Source of the DNA: Mesorhizobium sp. 113-3-3 | GTDB lineage: Bacteria; Pseudomonadota; Alphaproteobacteria; Rhizobiales; Rhizobiaceae | Length of the DNA stretch: 64,000 nt | NCBI RefSeq assembly: GCF_016756495.1 | Contig: NZ_AP023243.1 | Span: 248,001 to 312,000, forward strand | Direction of reading: 5' to 3' | In this document: one piece after another, positions 32,266-41,620 of the stretch | Layout of the letters: the number at the start of each line of letters is the position of its first letter | Numbering within the stretch: position 1 is the stretch's first letter | Translations under genes and position numbers: made by a program | The notes under the pieces: model-generated | What the model was told of the DNA's origin: nothing | Seen by the model: the letters and a program-made list of their open reading frames with translations, nothing else | The model's database searches: none

Positions 32266-34466
32266 GGCTTTACTCCCGGCATGAAGATCGATTTGGCGTC
32301 GACGTTCCAGAAATCACTGAACTCCCTGGTGAAGCGCGACGACAGTTTTATCGCGCTGGCATACATTTTCGTCACCTCGGGGGCGAAATCGGCCTTCTCG
32401 ACACGGCTGCGTTCGCTGGCGATCCACTCGGCTACCGGCCTTGCCTGGGCCAACCGCCTGGCTCGCATTTCGGCGCGGTGACGCTTCGTGGCCTCGATGT
32501 TGGCGACGGGGTAACCTTCCTCGTCCTCATCCAGCATGATGCCGAAGATGCCTTCTGCCGCTTCCTTGGTCAGATAGCCGTTCTCGACATCCATGGCCGT
32601 CTTGAGCGGGTCGCGCTCCAGCACGTCGCCATAGCCGCCGCCGCCATTGTAGGAGTGGGTGAAGACGTCGCCGGTCTTGTGCGGCGCGGTGATGTAGGGG
32701 CCTTCCATGGTCACATGCTCGCCCTGCAGCCGCAGTTCGAGTTCCGAGCGATGCGGGTTGGTGCCGGTGTGATGCGCGAGCGGCGCCCGCTTTTCGGCGA
32801 GTTCGAAGATGTTGGAGTTGCGCACGGCGCGGTGCTTCTGGCAGGTCGGCGCCGGATAGCCGCCGCACATGCCGCCATTGTCGAACACGCGCGAGGAATG
32901 CTCTGATGTAACCAGCCTGAGATGGTCGGTCTTCGAAACCAGCCAGGTCGAGATGAAGGAGCAGCCGCCGCGATATTTGCCGGCGCCGCCGGAATTGGGA
33001 ACGATCGAGCGGCCGATATAGACCATCGGCATGTTCTGCTCCCAGATCTCGATGTTGCCCATGTCGGATTCCGGGTTCCAGCCGACATAGGCGGTGTCGA
33101 GCCCATCCTTGATCGCCAGCGCGCCGGAGCCGGCTGCCGCGCATTCGAAATGCGCCATGCCGAACAGCTTGCCATACTGGCTGGTGCCTCCCATCTCGAT
33201 CATCGGGCTGTTGACCTGGCCGACGAAGGCTTCCTCGACAAAGCCGCGGCCGATGAAGGCGCGTGACAACAGCCGCTGGAACACGCCGTAGGCCGGCAAA
33301 AGCAAGGCCCATGAGGTGGCGGTCGCCACCATCTCATTGTCCGGGTTGGTCCAGGTGCCGTGCGGCAATTTCAGCTCGGTCGCCATCCAGGCGCCGTCAT
33401 TGACCAGGCCCTCGAAATTCATGTGCTGGGTCAAGGTGACGAACATGCCGCCATCCATGCCGGCGGGCGTGCAGTTCATCGAATGGTAGCCCCAGGGCTG
33501 CGTGCCCTCGAAGTCCATGATGATCTTGCCGTCGGTGGTGATCTCCATCTCGATCGGCATGTTGTAGAGCCAGTCGGGATCACCGAGCGGCTGATAGCCC
33601 GGTTTGCCCGCGGTGACATGGCCGTAGAAGGTATGGCCGCGATAGATGCCGGGCACGGTGAGCTGGCGGGTGCGGGCGAGCTGGGCGCGGCGGCCTTCCT
33701 CGATGAATTCCTTCGACACCCGCATCCAGTAGTCGAGGCCGATCTCGTCGATCAGCGCCTTGACGCTTTCGCGCATGTCGATGCAGGAGGCGACCTTGGC
33801 CTTCTCGTCGAGCACCCAGTAGATCGGCATGCGCAGATTGCGCTCGCAGCGGATGACATAGTCGCGGCGGATCTCGTCATTCTCGCCGACCTTTTCGGCA
33901 CAGACGAACAGGCCTTCGGTGAAGCGCTCCTGCGCCAGCGCCACGTCGCCGCCGGGCGTGATGCCGCCGGCCTCGAGTTCGTGACAGACCGCGCCCGCCC
34001 AGCCGACCAGCTTGCCGGAGTGGAAGATGGGCACCACATCCATCACGTCGGGCACCTGCACGGTGCCGATGAAGGCATCGTTGTTGGCGAAGATGTCGCC
34101 GTCGCGGATGCAAGGGTTTTCCTCGTAGCCGTTGCGGATCATCCATTTGATGAAGCGGCTCATCGTGTGCACATGCACCATGATGCCGTTGGAGAGCGCG
34201 ATCGCATCGCCTTCCGGCGTGTAGATGGCGACGACCATTTCGCCGACCTCGCGCACACCGGGCGAAGCCGAGATGCGCCGGGCCATTTCGCGTGCCGAGA
34301 CGCAATAGGCGCGCAGCTTGGTGTGCAGCGTCTCGAATTTCAGCGGATCCTGGTTGCGCAGCTGCAATTCGGTGATGCCATCATAGCAGCCGGTCTCCTC
34401 CATGAGCCGTTCGGATTCGATCAGCCGTTCGCGGATGCGCAGCGCGGAGGCGGGTTTGTCCAGCAT
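32262..34466 (-). CDS. acxB: Acetone carboxylase alpha subunit (hydantoinase B-like)
   Basis: A 734-aa HyuB-family subunit that with AcxA and AcxC converts acetone and bicarbonate to acetoacetate at the cost of ATP. Family-like stretches include SNGIMVHVHTMSRFIKWMI, FANNDAFIGTVQVPDV, GWAGAVCHELEAGGITPGG, and near the C-terminus THSYNGGGGYGDVLERDP. The ATG at 34466 (MLDKPASALRIRE) has GAAGG ten bases upstream; a longer frame upstream has no family-like sequence. It starts close after the AcxA gene. Acetophenone carboxylase is a less likely alternative. Confidence 0.88.
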   Translation of the reverse strand: MLDKPASALRIRERLIESERLMEETGCYDGITELQLRNQDPLKFETLHTKLRAYCVSAREMARRISASPGVREVGEMVVAIYTPEGDAIALSNGIMVHVHTMSRFIKWMIRNGYEENPCIRDGDIFANNDAFIGTVQVPDVMDVVPIFHSGKLVGWAGAVCHELEAGGITPGGDVALAQERFTEGLFVCAEKVGENDEIRRDYVIRCERNLRMPIYWVLDEKAKVASCIDMRESVKALIDEIGLDYWMRVSKEFIEEGRRAQLARTRQLTVPGIYRGHTFYGHVTAGKPGYQPLGDPDWLYNMPIEMEITTDGKIIMDFEGTQPWGYHSMNCTPAGMDGGMFVTLTQHMNFEGLVNDGAWMATELKLPHGTWTNPDNEMVATATSWALLLPAYGVFQRLLSRAFIGRGFVEEAFVGQVNSPMIEMGGTSQYGKLFGMAHFECAAAGSGALAIKDGLDTAYVGWNPESDMGNIEIWEQNMPMVYIGRSIVPNSGGAGKYRGGCSFISTWLVSKTDHLRLVTSEHSSRVFDNGGMCGGYPAPTCQKHRAVRNSNIFELAEKRAPLAHHTGTNPHRSELELRLQGEHVTMEGPYITAPHKTGDVFTHSYNGGGGYGDVLERDPLKTAMDVENGYLTKEAAEGIFGIMLDEDEEGYPVANIEATKRHRAEMRARRLAQARPVAEWIASERSRVEKADFAPEVTKMYASAIKLSSRFTREFSDFWNVDAKSIFMPGVKP

Positions 34467-34480
34467 GGTAACAGCCCTTC

Positions 34481-36622
34481 TCAAGCGTGGGTGTAGTGGA
34501 GCAGCGTCCATTCATCGACATGGACACGGTCCTGCGGATGAACGACGAGCGTGGTGGCGGGATGTTCGATGATGGCCGGGCCGATGACCTCGTGACCGGG
34601 CTGCAACAGATCCATCTCGTAGAGATTGGCCTTGTGCCAGCGGCCGCCAATATAGGCCTCGCGCACGCCTTTGTGGGCGGACGCCGGATCCGACTTGCCG
34701 AGCGGGCGCTTCAAGAGCACCGGCTTGACCTTGTCGGCGGTGGCGATGAGGCCGAGCTCGGTGATCGAGAAGCCGGCTTCGCCGTAGCGCGAAACGCGGT
34801 GGTTGACCTTGGCGTAGACCGTCTCGAACTCGTCGATGACCCTGCGCATGTCGTCGGGTGATTGAATAGCCGATAGCGGCGCCATCACCTCGACGTCCTC
34901 GAGCTGGCCGGTGTAGCGCATCATCAGGAACGGCACGGTCTTGATCTTGTCGCGTGCGTGGCCGTCCACGATCATCTCGTCGACCGCTGCCTTGGTGAGA
35001 TCGTCCCAGACAGCGGTGACCTTCTTGCCGAAAGCGAGCAGCTCCTCATCGCTCGCCCGCGCACCGATGTCGTGCTGCGTCGACACCGAATGCCGGCGCA
35101 TGAAATCGGCTGTTGTGCAGCCGAAGGCCGAGAAGGCGGCGGCGAACTGGAAGGTGATAATGTCCTTGAAGCCGATGCCCCTGGAGCAGCCGGCGAGATG
35201 CAGCGGACCAGAGCCGCCGTAAGAGAGCAGCGTGAACTCGGAAGGGTGGATGCCCTGGCCGGAGATGACGCGGCGCAACGCGTTGTTGGCGTCGGCCTCC
35301 TGCATGTCGATCATGCCTTCGGCGGCTTCCTCGACACCGACGCCGAGCAGGCGCGAGCATTTTTCCTCGAAGGCGGCTCTCGCCTTCTCGACCTGCAGCA
35401 CGACCTTGCCGCCGAGGAAATAGTGCGGGTTGAGGCGGCCGAGGATGGCGTCGCAATCGGCGATGGTCGGCTCGGTGCCGCCCTTGGCGAAGCAGATCGG
35501 GCCGGGATCGGAACCGGCGCTTTCCGGTCCGAGCGAGACTTTCTTGGTCAGCGGGTCGACCTTGAGAATCATGCCGGCGCCGGCGCCGATCGTGTCGAGA
35601 TGCAGCGTCGGCACGTTGAGCTTGAAGCGGTCCATCAACGGCTCGTTCTCGATCCGGGTCTGGCCACGGGTGATGACGCCCATATCGAAGGAGGTGCCGC
35701 CCATATCCGAGCAGATCAGCGAGTCGTTGCCGATCAGCTTGCCGACATAGGCCGCGCCCAGAATGCCGCCGATCGGACCGGAGATCATGGTTTCGTGCAG
35801 GCGCGGATGGTTGATCGAGGTCAGGCCGCCGAAGGAGAGCAGCGTCTGCACGCCATATTTGAAGCCGTATCTCCTGGAGACGTCCTCGATGCCCTTGAGC
35901 TGCTTGCGGCCGCGCGAGGTGGCATAGGCCTCGATCAGCACCGAGTTCAGCCGCGACTGCTCGCGAATGACCGGACGCACCTCATGGCTGGTGTAGACGA
36001 GGATGTCGGTGCCGGCCTTGGCGATCTCCTCGCGGCAGATCTCGGCGATGCGCTTCTCGTGCACGGGATTGACGTGCGAGAAGATGGTCATGATGCAGAT
36101 GCCCTCGACCTTGTCGGCAATCAGCTTCCTGGCGGCGGCCGCGACCTCATGCTCGTAGAGCGGCAGGATGATGTCGCCGAACTGGTCGATGCGCTCGGTG
36201 ACGCCATGGGTGCGGCGCCGCGGCACCAGCGGATCGGGATGCTGATGCGTCACCGCGTGCAGCCGGTCGGCATAGGAATAGTCCGCCCAGGCCTGCAGGC
36301 CGCGGCCCATCAGGATCATGTCTTCGAGGCCCTTGGTGGTGATCAGGCCGAGCCGGCGGCCGGTGCGCGACAACAGCGTGTTGAGCATGCCGGTGCCGGA
36401 ATAGAGCACGACGTTGACGCCGGAGAACAGCTGCTCCAGCGAAATGCCCCCGGCATCGGCCGCGTCCTCCGCCGAGGCGAGGAAACCTTCGGCCTCGTTC
36501 TTCGGCGTGGTCGCCGACTTGCCGATCTTGAAGTGGCCGTCCTGGTCGACAAGGATCGTGTCGGTCATGGTGCCGCCGGCGTCGATGCCGATGACGATGG
36601 GGTTGGTAGTGATCTGGTCCAC
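34481..36622 (-). CDS. acxA: Acetone carboxylase beta subunit (hydantoinase A-like)
   Basis: A 713-aa HyuA/oxoprolinase-family subunit with the actin-like ATPase fold. The N-terminal phosphate loop is IGIDAGGTMTDTILVDQDG. CSDMGGTSFDMGVI and IGAGAGMILKVDPLT are the further ATP-binding parts. This subunit activates substrates with ATP. It begins with GTG at 36622, supported by GGAAGG seven bases upstream; no nearby ATG fits. First gene of the leftward acxABC-SDR operon and divergent from the LuxR-type regulator 111 bases away. Confidence 0.88.
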   Translation of the reverse strand: MDQITTNPIVIGIDAGGTMTDTILVDQDGHFKIGKSATTPKNEAEGFLASAEDAADAGGISLEQLFSGVNVVLYSGTGMLNTLLSRTGRRLGLITTKGLEDMILMGRGLQAWADYSYADRLHAVTHQHPDPLVPRRRTHGVTERIDQFGDIILPLYEHEVAAAARKLIADKVEGICIMTIFSHVNPVHEKRIAEICREEIAKAGTDILVYTSHEVRPVIREQSRLNSVLIEAYATSRGRKQLKGIEDVSRRYGFKYGVQTLLSFGGLTSINHPRLHETMISGPIGGILGAAYVGKLIGNDSLICSDMGGTSFDMGVITRGQTRIENEPLMDRFKLNVPTLHLDTIGAGAGMILKVDPLTKKVSLGPESAGSDPGPICFAKGGTEPTIADCDAILGRLNPHYFLGGKVVLQVEKARAAFEEKCSRLLGVGVEEAAEGMIDMQEADANNALRRVISGQGIHPSEFTLLSYGGSGPLHLAGCSRGIGFKDIITFQFAAAFSAFGCTTADFMRRHSVSTQHDIGARASDEELLAFGKKVTAVWDDLTKAAVDEMIVDGHARDKIKTVPFLMMRYTGQLEDVEVMAPLSAIQSPDDMRRVIDEFETVYAKVNHRVSRYGEAGFSITELGLIATADKVKPVLLKRPLGKSDPASAHKGVREAYIGGRWHKANLYEMDLLQPGHEVIGPAIIEHPATTLVVHPQDRVHVDEWTLLHYTHA

Positions 36623-36732
36623 GGGTCGCCTTCCCTCTTCGAGAATGACCGCAGGCTAGATTCTCGGGGCCGGATCGCGCCATATGCCTAAAGACACAAT
36701 GACGGGCAGGCGCGGTTCGCCGAGAAGAGGAC

Positions 36733-37512
36733 ATGCGCATGGGTAATATCTGGGCGCCGCTCGCCAAGGCGATCGCAGCCACCGGCACCGATCGGCACGT
36801 CGACTGCCTGATCGACCTGATCGGCGCCGACATCGAGCATGACCTCGTCACGGTGACGCGTTATTCGACGACCCAGACACCGGAATTCGTCAAGCACCGG
36901 CGTTTCTCGGACGAGATGGTCAAGCGTTATCTCGACAATTACTACGTCTTCGACCCGTTCTACGCCTCGTGGCGTCGCGAGCGCCGACTGGGCATCATGC
37001 CGCTGAAGCGGCTTGCCGATGACGAGGCCAAGCGAGGCCAGTACATAGCCGGCTTCCTGACGCAATCAGAAATCTGCGACGAGGTCGGCATCATGCTGGC
37101 CGATGGCGGCGACTGGTGCCTGGGCATCTTCCTCGACCGTTCGACCGCTTCGTTCAAGGACAGCGAGATCGCCCTTCTGGACGAGCGGCTGCCGGTGTTC
37201 GAAGCGCTGCACGCGCTCGACATCAAGGCGCGCGGCAGTGACTTTGCGCGCACCTCGGCCCCGACCTCTCCCGGCGCTTCGCCGCAGCAGAAGCCGACCA
37301 TCCCGATGAGCCTTTGGCCGGAACTGTCGCTGCGCGAGCGCGAGCTGGTGCAGCTGATCCTCGCCGGCCATCCGACCGCCAACATCGCCGAGCGGCTCGG
37401 CATCACCGTCGGCACCGTCAAGAACCATCGCCGGCGCATCTATGAAAAGCTCGACATCACCACCGAGCGGGAGCTGTTTTTGCAGTTTTTTCAGCATCGG
37501 GGAGATCGGTAG
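36733..37512 (+). CDS. LuxR-family transcriptional regulator, divergent from acx operon
   Basis: A 259-aa regulator with a C-terminal LuxR/FixJ helix-turn-helix: LSLRERELVQLILAGHPTAN then IAERLGITVGTVKNHRRRIYEKL. The N-terminal 180 residues (NYYVFDPFYASWRRERRLG, LADGGDWCLGIFLDRS) resemble the ligand-binding domain of LuxR solos rather than a receiver domain. It is divergent from acxA and is probably its regulator; the characterised acetone regulator AcxR is instead a sigma-54 activator. A second ATG at 36739 has better spacing from AGAGG. Confidence 0.85.
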   Translation: MRMGNIWAPLAKAIAATGTDRHVDCLIDLIGADIEHDLVTVTRYSTTQTPEFVKHRRFSDEMVKRYLDNYYVFDPFYASWRRERRLGIMPLKRLADDEAKRGQYIAGFLTQSEICDEVGIMLADGGDWCLGIFLDRSTASFKDSEIALLDERLPVFEALHALDIKARGSDFARTSAPTSPGASPQQKPTIPMSLWPELSLRERELVQLILAGHPTANIAERLGITVGTVKNHRRRIYEKLDITTERELFLQFFQHRGDR

Positions 37513-37651
37513 CTGGCCGTGCCAGGAAATCCCCAGTCGTCGCCGCCTCATTGGCCCAGACGATCTATCTGCATGTCGGCTTGAACTCGATCGACCGTGC
37601 CCCCACAGTCTCCACGAATGGCGCCATCAGCCGACATGCAGGGAGAATGAG

Positions 37652-38404
37652 ATGCCGATGAACTTCGCGGGACGCTTCGCTGGCCGATCGGCCGTCATCA
37701 CCGGCGGAGCCTCGGGCATCGGGCTGGCGGTTGCGCAAAGGATCGTCGAGGAGGGCGGGAGTGTCAGCGTCTGGGACCGTGATCAGGCCCAGATCGAACA
37801 GGCCAAAACCATCATCCCTGGCCTGCACGGCGTTGCCGTTGACGTTGCCGATGCCGCCGGCGTTCAAGGCGCCGCCGCACGGACGATCGAGGCGCTTGGC
37901 AGCGTCGACATCCTGGTCACCAGCGCGGCGATCACCGGGCCCAACATGACGACTTGGGCCTATTCGGTCGAGGACTGGCAGAAGGTCATCGACATCAACA
38001 TCAACGGCGTCTTCTACTGCAACAAGGCGCTGGTGCCGCACATGCTGGAACGCAATTATGGCCGCATCGTCAACATCGCCTCGATCGCCGGCAAGGAAGG
38101 CAATCCCAATGCTTCCGCCTACAGCACGTCCAAGGCGGCGGTGATCGGCCTGACCAAGTCGCTCGGCAAGGAACTGGCCAAGACCAAGGTGACGGTGAAT
38201 TGCGTGACGCCTGCGGCCGTGCGCACCGCGATCTTCAAGCAGATGAAACAGGAGCACATCGACTTCATGCTATCCAAGATTCCGATGGCGCGCTTTGGCG
38301 AGGTCGAGGAAGTAGCGGCGCTGATCTGCTGGATCGCCTCGGAAGAATGCTCGTTCACGACCGCCGCCGTCTTCGATGTTTCCGGCGGCCGCGCCACTTA
38401 TTGA
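37652..38404 (+). CDS. SDR-family oxidoreductase
   Basis: A 250-aa short-chain dehydrogenase. Cofactor motif: SAVITGGASGIGLAVA. Next come ILVTSAAITGPN, the catalytic IVNIASIAGKEG serine and YSTSKAAVIGLTKSLGKEL (YxxxK). It ends in FDVSGGRATY. GGGAG seven bases before the ATG supports this start. It follows the LuxR-type gene by 139 bases on the same strand. It may belong with acetone/isopropanol metabolism but nothing in the sequence fixes the substrate. Confidence 0.85.
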   Translation: MPMNFAGRFAGRSAVITGGASGIGLAVAQRIVEEGGSVSVWDRDQAQIEQAKTIIPGLHGVAVDVADAAGVQGAAARTIEALGSVDILVTSAAITGPNMTTWAYSVEDWQKVIDININGVFYCNKALVPHMLERNYGRIVNIASIAGKEGNPNASAYSTSKAAVIGLTKSLGKELAKTKVTVNCVTPAAVRTAIFKQMKQEHIDFMLSKIPMARFGEVEEVAALICWIASEECSFTTAAVFDVSGGRATY

Positions 38405-38568
38405 TCCGGGCCGGAACATCCTCACATTGGCCGGTGCAACTACAATTCCGCGTGACGAGGCAACCATCGGAACTGGACAGGCGTATAGTCGCCGATGTCT
38501 GTATGGGCGGCGACAGAATAGGGTTTGCGGGAAAGCCATGACACGACGAGACAGTTTGGCGATGACCT

Positions 38569-39984
38569 ATGGCCGCCGTCCCGGCGCCACGCGATCGCCG
38601 GAGGTCGCGGCCACCAGACTGGAGTTTGCATCGCTTGCCTGAGGCAGATCCTGCAGCACTGTCCGATGACGAGCTTCTGGACCGCTATCAGCGCGCCGCC
38701 TTCGGCTATTTCCTGGAGACTGTGAACCCCGACAACGGTCTGGTCGCCGACACGTCGCGGCCGAATTCGCCGGCCAGCATCGCCGTCGTCGGTTTCGCCC
38801 TCTCCTGCTATCCGATCGGCGTCGAGCGCGGCTGGATGACACGCGCGGCGGCGGCAGAGCTGACGCTGGCGGCGCTGCGTTTCTTCTCGGCCAGCCCGCA
38901 AGGCGGTGGCGACGACGTCACCGGCCACAAGGGCTTCTACTACCATTTCCTCGATATGCGCACGGGCTTGCGCGTCTGGCGCTGCGAACTGTCGATGGTC
39001 GATACCGCCTTGCTGTTGGCCGGCATGCTGGTGGCCAGCGCCTATTTCGCAGGCGCGGACGAGAAGGAAGCCGAAATCCGGCGACTGGCCGAAGCGCTCT
39101 ACCGGCGCGTCGACTGGCGCTGGGCGCAAGGCAGCAGCCCGACCTTGCGGCAAGGCTGGAAGCCGAAGAGCGGTTTTCTCCACTATGGCTGGGAAGGCTA
39201 TAACGAGGCGACCATCCTCTACGTGCTGTCGATGGCCTCGCCCGAAACCCCGACTTCGGACGACAGCTATGAAGCCTGGACCGCAACCTACCAGTGGGAA
39301 AACATCTACGGCCATGACGTGCTCTATGGCGGACCGCTGTTCATGCACCAGTTCTCACATGCCTGGATCGATTTCGCCGGTATCCGCGACGCTTTCATGC
39401 GCGAGAAGAATTCGGACTATTTCGAAAACAGCCGCCGCTCGACCTATCTCCACCGCGATTATGCCCGTCACAACCCCTATGGCTTCGACGGCTATGGCGA
39501 GAACCTTTGGGGTCTTTCGGCGGGAGACGGACCCGGCGGCTTCCGCGCCAGCGTGGAGCGGCGGAGGCACCGGTTTTCGGGCTATGCCGCGCGCGGCGCG
39601 CCGTTCGGGCCGGATGACGGGACGATCGCGCCATGGTCCTATCCAGCGTCGCTGCCCTTCGCACCCGACATCTGCCTGGCCGCCTTGCGCCATCTCGGTG
39701 ATCGCTACCCCGAGGTGATCGACAATTTCCGCCTGCCGAGCGGCTTCAATCCGACCTTGGCCAACCGGCGAAAATTCGGCCGCAACGGCTGGGTGTCGGA
39801 AGGCCATTACGGGCTGGACCAGGGCATCGTGGTGATGATGATCGAGAACCACCGCTCGCGCCTGATCTGGGAGCTGATGCGCTCCAATCCCCACATCCGC
39901 CGCGGCCTGGGCAAGGCGGGCTTCACCGGCGGCTGGCTCGCACAGCCAGCAGGCTCCGCGTCAGGAGCCCACGATGGCGCGTGA
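38569..39984 (+). CDS. Glycoamylase-fold hydrolase, candidate GH144 beta-1,2-glucanase
   Basis: A 471-aa protein of the COG5368/glycoamylase-like family with a predicted (alpha/alpha)6 barrel. Conserved-looking segments: YQRAAFGYFLETVNPDNGLV, GWEGYNEATILYVL, GPLFMHQFSHAWIDF, NPYGFDGYGENLWGLS, and VSEGHYGLDQGIVVMMIENH. Characterised relatives in GH144 are endo-beta-1,2-glucanases, which would fit rhizobial cyclic beta-1,2-glucan. No signal peptide is visible, and the start has no clear ribosome site (a TTG at 38635 is possible). Its 3' end overlaps the FAD oxidoreductase gene by 11 bases. Confidence 0.78.
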   Translation: MAAVPAPRDRRRSRPPDWSLHRLPEADPAALSDDELLDRYQRAAFGYFLETVNPDNGLVADTSRPNSPASIAVVGFALSCYPIGVERGWMTRAAAAELTLAALRFFSASPQGGGDDVTGHKGFYYHFLDMRTGLRVWRCELSMVDTALLLAGMLVASAYFAGADEKEAEIRRLAEALYRRVDWRWAQGSSPTLRQGWKPKSGFLHYGWEGYNEATILYVLSMASPETPTSDDSYEAWTATYQWENIYGHDVLYGGPLFMHQFSHAWIDFAGIRDAFMREKNSDYFENSRRSTYLHRDYARHNPYGFDGYGENLWGLSAGDGPGGFRASVERRRHRFSGYAARGAPFGPDDGTIAPWSYPASLPFAPDICLAALRHLGDRYPEVIDNFRLPSGFNPTLANRRKFGRNGWVSEGHYGLDQGIVVMMIENHRSRLIWELMRSNPHIRRGLGKAGFTGGWLAQPAGSASGAHDGA

Positions 39985-41503
39985 ACAGACAAAGGCGGCC
40001 ACATTCCCTGTCGACCGCAACGATGTCGAACTGATCCGAGGCGCGCATCCGCCGCACTGGAAAAACCCTACCCCCGACGGCCTCTACAATCTCGTCGTCA
40101 TCGGCGCCGGACCGGCCGGGCTGACCGCGGCGCGTGACGCCGCGAGCCTTGGCGCAAAGGTCGCGCTGATTGAGCGCGGGCTGATCGGCGGCGCCTGCAT
40201 CAATGTCGGCGGCATCCCGTCGAAGTCGATCATCCGCACGGCCAGGCTCTATGCCGACATGCGCGATGCCGAGAATTTCGGCGGCGACACGCCGGCGCGT
40301 CTTCCCGTCGACTTCGAGCGGGCCATGATGCGGATGCGGCAGATCCGGCAGCGGCTCAGCCGCGCCGATTCGGCCGCGGCCATCGCTTCGGAAGGCATCG
40401 ACCTCTATTTCGGTGAAGCCCGCTTTGGCGGACCGGACACGGTTGAAGTCGCCGGCAAGACGCTGCGCTTCAAGAAGGCCCTGGTCGCGACCGGCGCGCA
40501 TCCGAGCGGGCCGGCGATTCCCGGACTTGCCGAGGCCGGCTATCTCGACAATGAGAGCATGTTCAACCTCACGCAATGTCCTGAGCGGCTGCTGGTCATC
40601 GGCGGCGGTCCGCTTGGCTGCGAGACGGCGCAGGCCTTCTGCCTGCTCGGGTCGAAGGTCATCCTGGCACAGAACGATCCGATGTTCCTGCCCGGCGAGG
40701 AACGCGACGCCGCGCAGATCCTTTCGGACGCGCTGGCACGCGAAGGGATCGAGGTGCGCCTGAACACCGAGGTGGTGGCGGTGCGCAAGGAAGGCGGCAG
40801 GAAGTTCGCCGACCTTTTGCGGGACGGCGACACGACGACGATCTCCGTCGACGAGATCATTACCGGCGTCGGCCGTTCGCCCAATGTCGAGGGTCTCGGC
40901 CTGGAAGAGGCCGGTGTGGTGTATGACGCCAACGGCATCAAGGTGGACGATCACCTGAGGACGACCAATCCGCACATCTACGCGGCGGGCGATGTGTGCC
41001 TGGAATACAAGTTCACCCATACCGCCGAGGCAACGGCGCGCATCGTCGTGCGCAATGCCCTGTTTCGCGGCCGCGAAAGGCTCAGCGACCTTGTCGTTCC
41101 CTGGTGCACCTATACCGATCCGGAGATTGCCCATGTCGGGCTCTATCCGATCGAGGCGCGGCGGGACGGCATCCCGGTCAAGACCTATACGGTGCTGATG
41201 CATGACGTCGCGCGCGCCGTGATGGACGGCGAGGAAGAAGGGTTCGTCAAGATCCATGTTCGTGAAGGATCCGACCGCATCCTGGGGGCGACGGTCGTCG
41301 CCGCCCATGCCGGCGAGATGATCAATGCGGTGACGCTTGCGATCCGGTCGGGCATGGGATTGCACGCCCTGGCCGACGTCATCCATCCCTTCCCGACACA
41401 GGCACAAGGCATCAAGATGGCGGGCGACGCCTACAGGCGAACCCGGCTCACCTCCTTGCGCAGGCGTCTGGCTACGCGCTGGCTTGCCTGGTCGAGGCGG
41501 TGA
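39974..41503 (+). CDS. Mercuric-reductase-like FAD oxidoreductase lacking one redox cysteine
   Basis: A 509-aa class I pyridine nucleotide-disulfide oxidoreductase. FAD motif: LVVIGAGPAGLTAARDA. NAD(P) motif: LLVIGGGPLGCETAQAF. Second FAD motif: NPHIYAAGDVC. The redox-active site normally reads CxxxxC, but here it is ACINVGGIPSK: the first Cys is present and the second is Gly. The C-terminal region retains HPFPTQAQ in place of the usual His-containing active-site base region. Without the pair it cannot work as a normal disulfide reductase. It overlaps the upstream hydrolase gene, so the two are co-expressed. Confidence 0.85.
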   Translation: MAREQTKAATFPVDRNDVELIRGAHPPHWKNPTPDGLYNLVVIGAGPAGLTAARDAASLGAKVALIERGLIGGACINVGGIPSKSIIRTARLYADMRDAENFGGDTPARLPVDFERAMMRMRQIRQRLSRADSAAAIASEGIDLYFGEARFGGPDTVEVAGKTLRFKKALVATGAHPSGPAIPGLAEAGYLDNESMFNLTQCPERLLVIGGGPLGCETAQAFCLLGSKVILAQNDPMFLPGEERDAAQILSDALAREGIEVRLNTEVVAVRKEGGRKFADLLRDGDTTTISVDEIITGVGRSPNVEGLGLEEAGVVYDANGIKVDDHLRTTNPHIYAAGDVCLEYKFTHTAEATARIVVRNALFRGRERLSDLVVPWCTYTDPEIAHVGLYPIEARRDGIPVKTYTVLMHDVARAVMDGEEEGFVKIHVREGSDRILGATVVAAHAGEMINAVTLAIRSGMGLHALADVIHPFPTQAQGIKMAGDAYRRTRLTSLRRRLATRWLAWSRR

Positions 41504-41565
41504 GCCTGGCTGCGCGTCGAGGACTCGAAGCGACAGTATTCAAAAGATACAGTGCTTGACGAAAG

Positions 41566-41585
41566 CCTTGTTCAGCTAAACAAGG
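41566..41585. repeat. Inverted repeat upstream of the GT4 gene
   Basis: CCTTGTT and AACAAGG are perfect 7-bp arms around CAGCTA, 35 bases before the GT4 start. Could be an operator or an mRNA leader hairpin; there is no T-run. Confidence 0.45.
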
Positions 41586-41620
41586 TGGCGCTGATGCTTG
41601 TGATCACGGAATCGTATTGA

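Noticed and set aside
34958..36691. A 577-codon plus-strand frame across acxA
   Set aside because: Antisense shadow; the acxA frame carries the ATPase motifs and starts properly.
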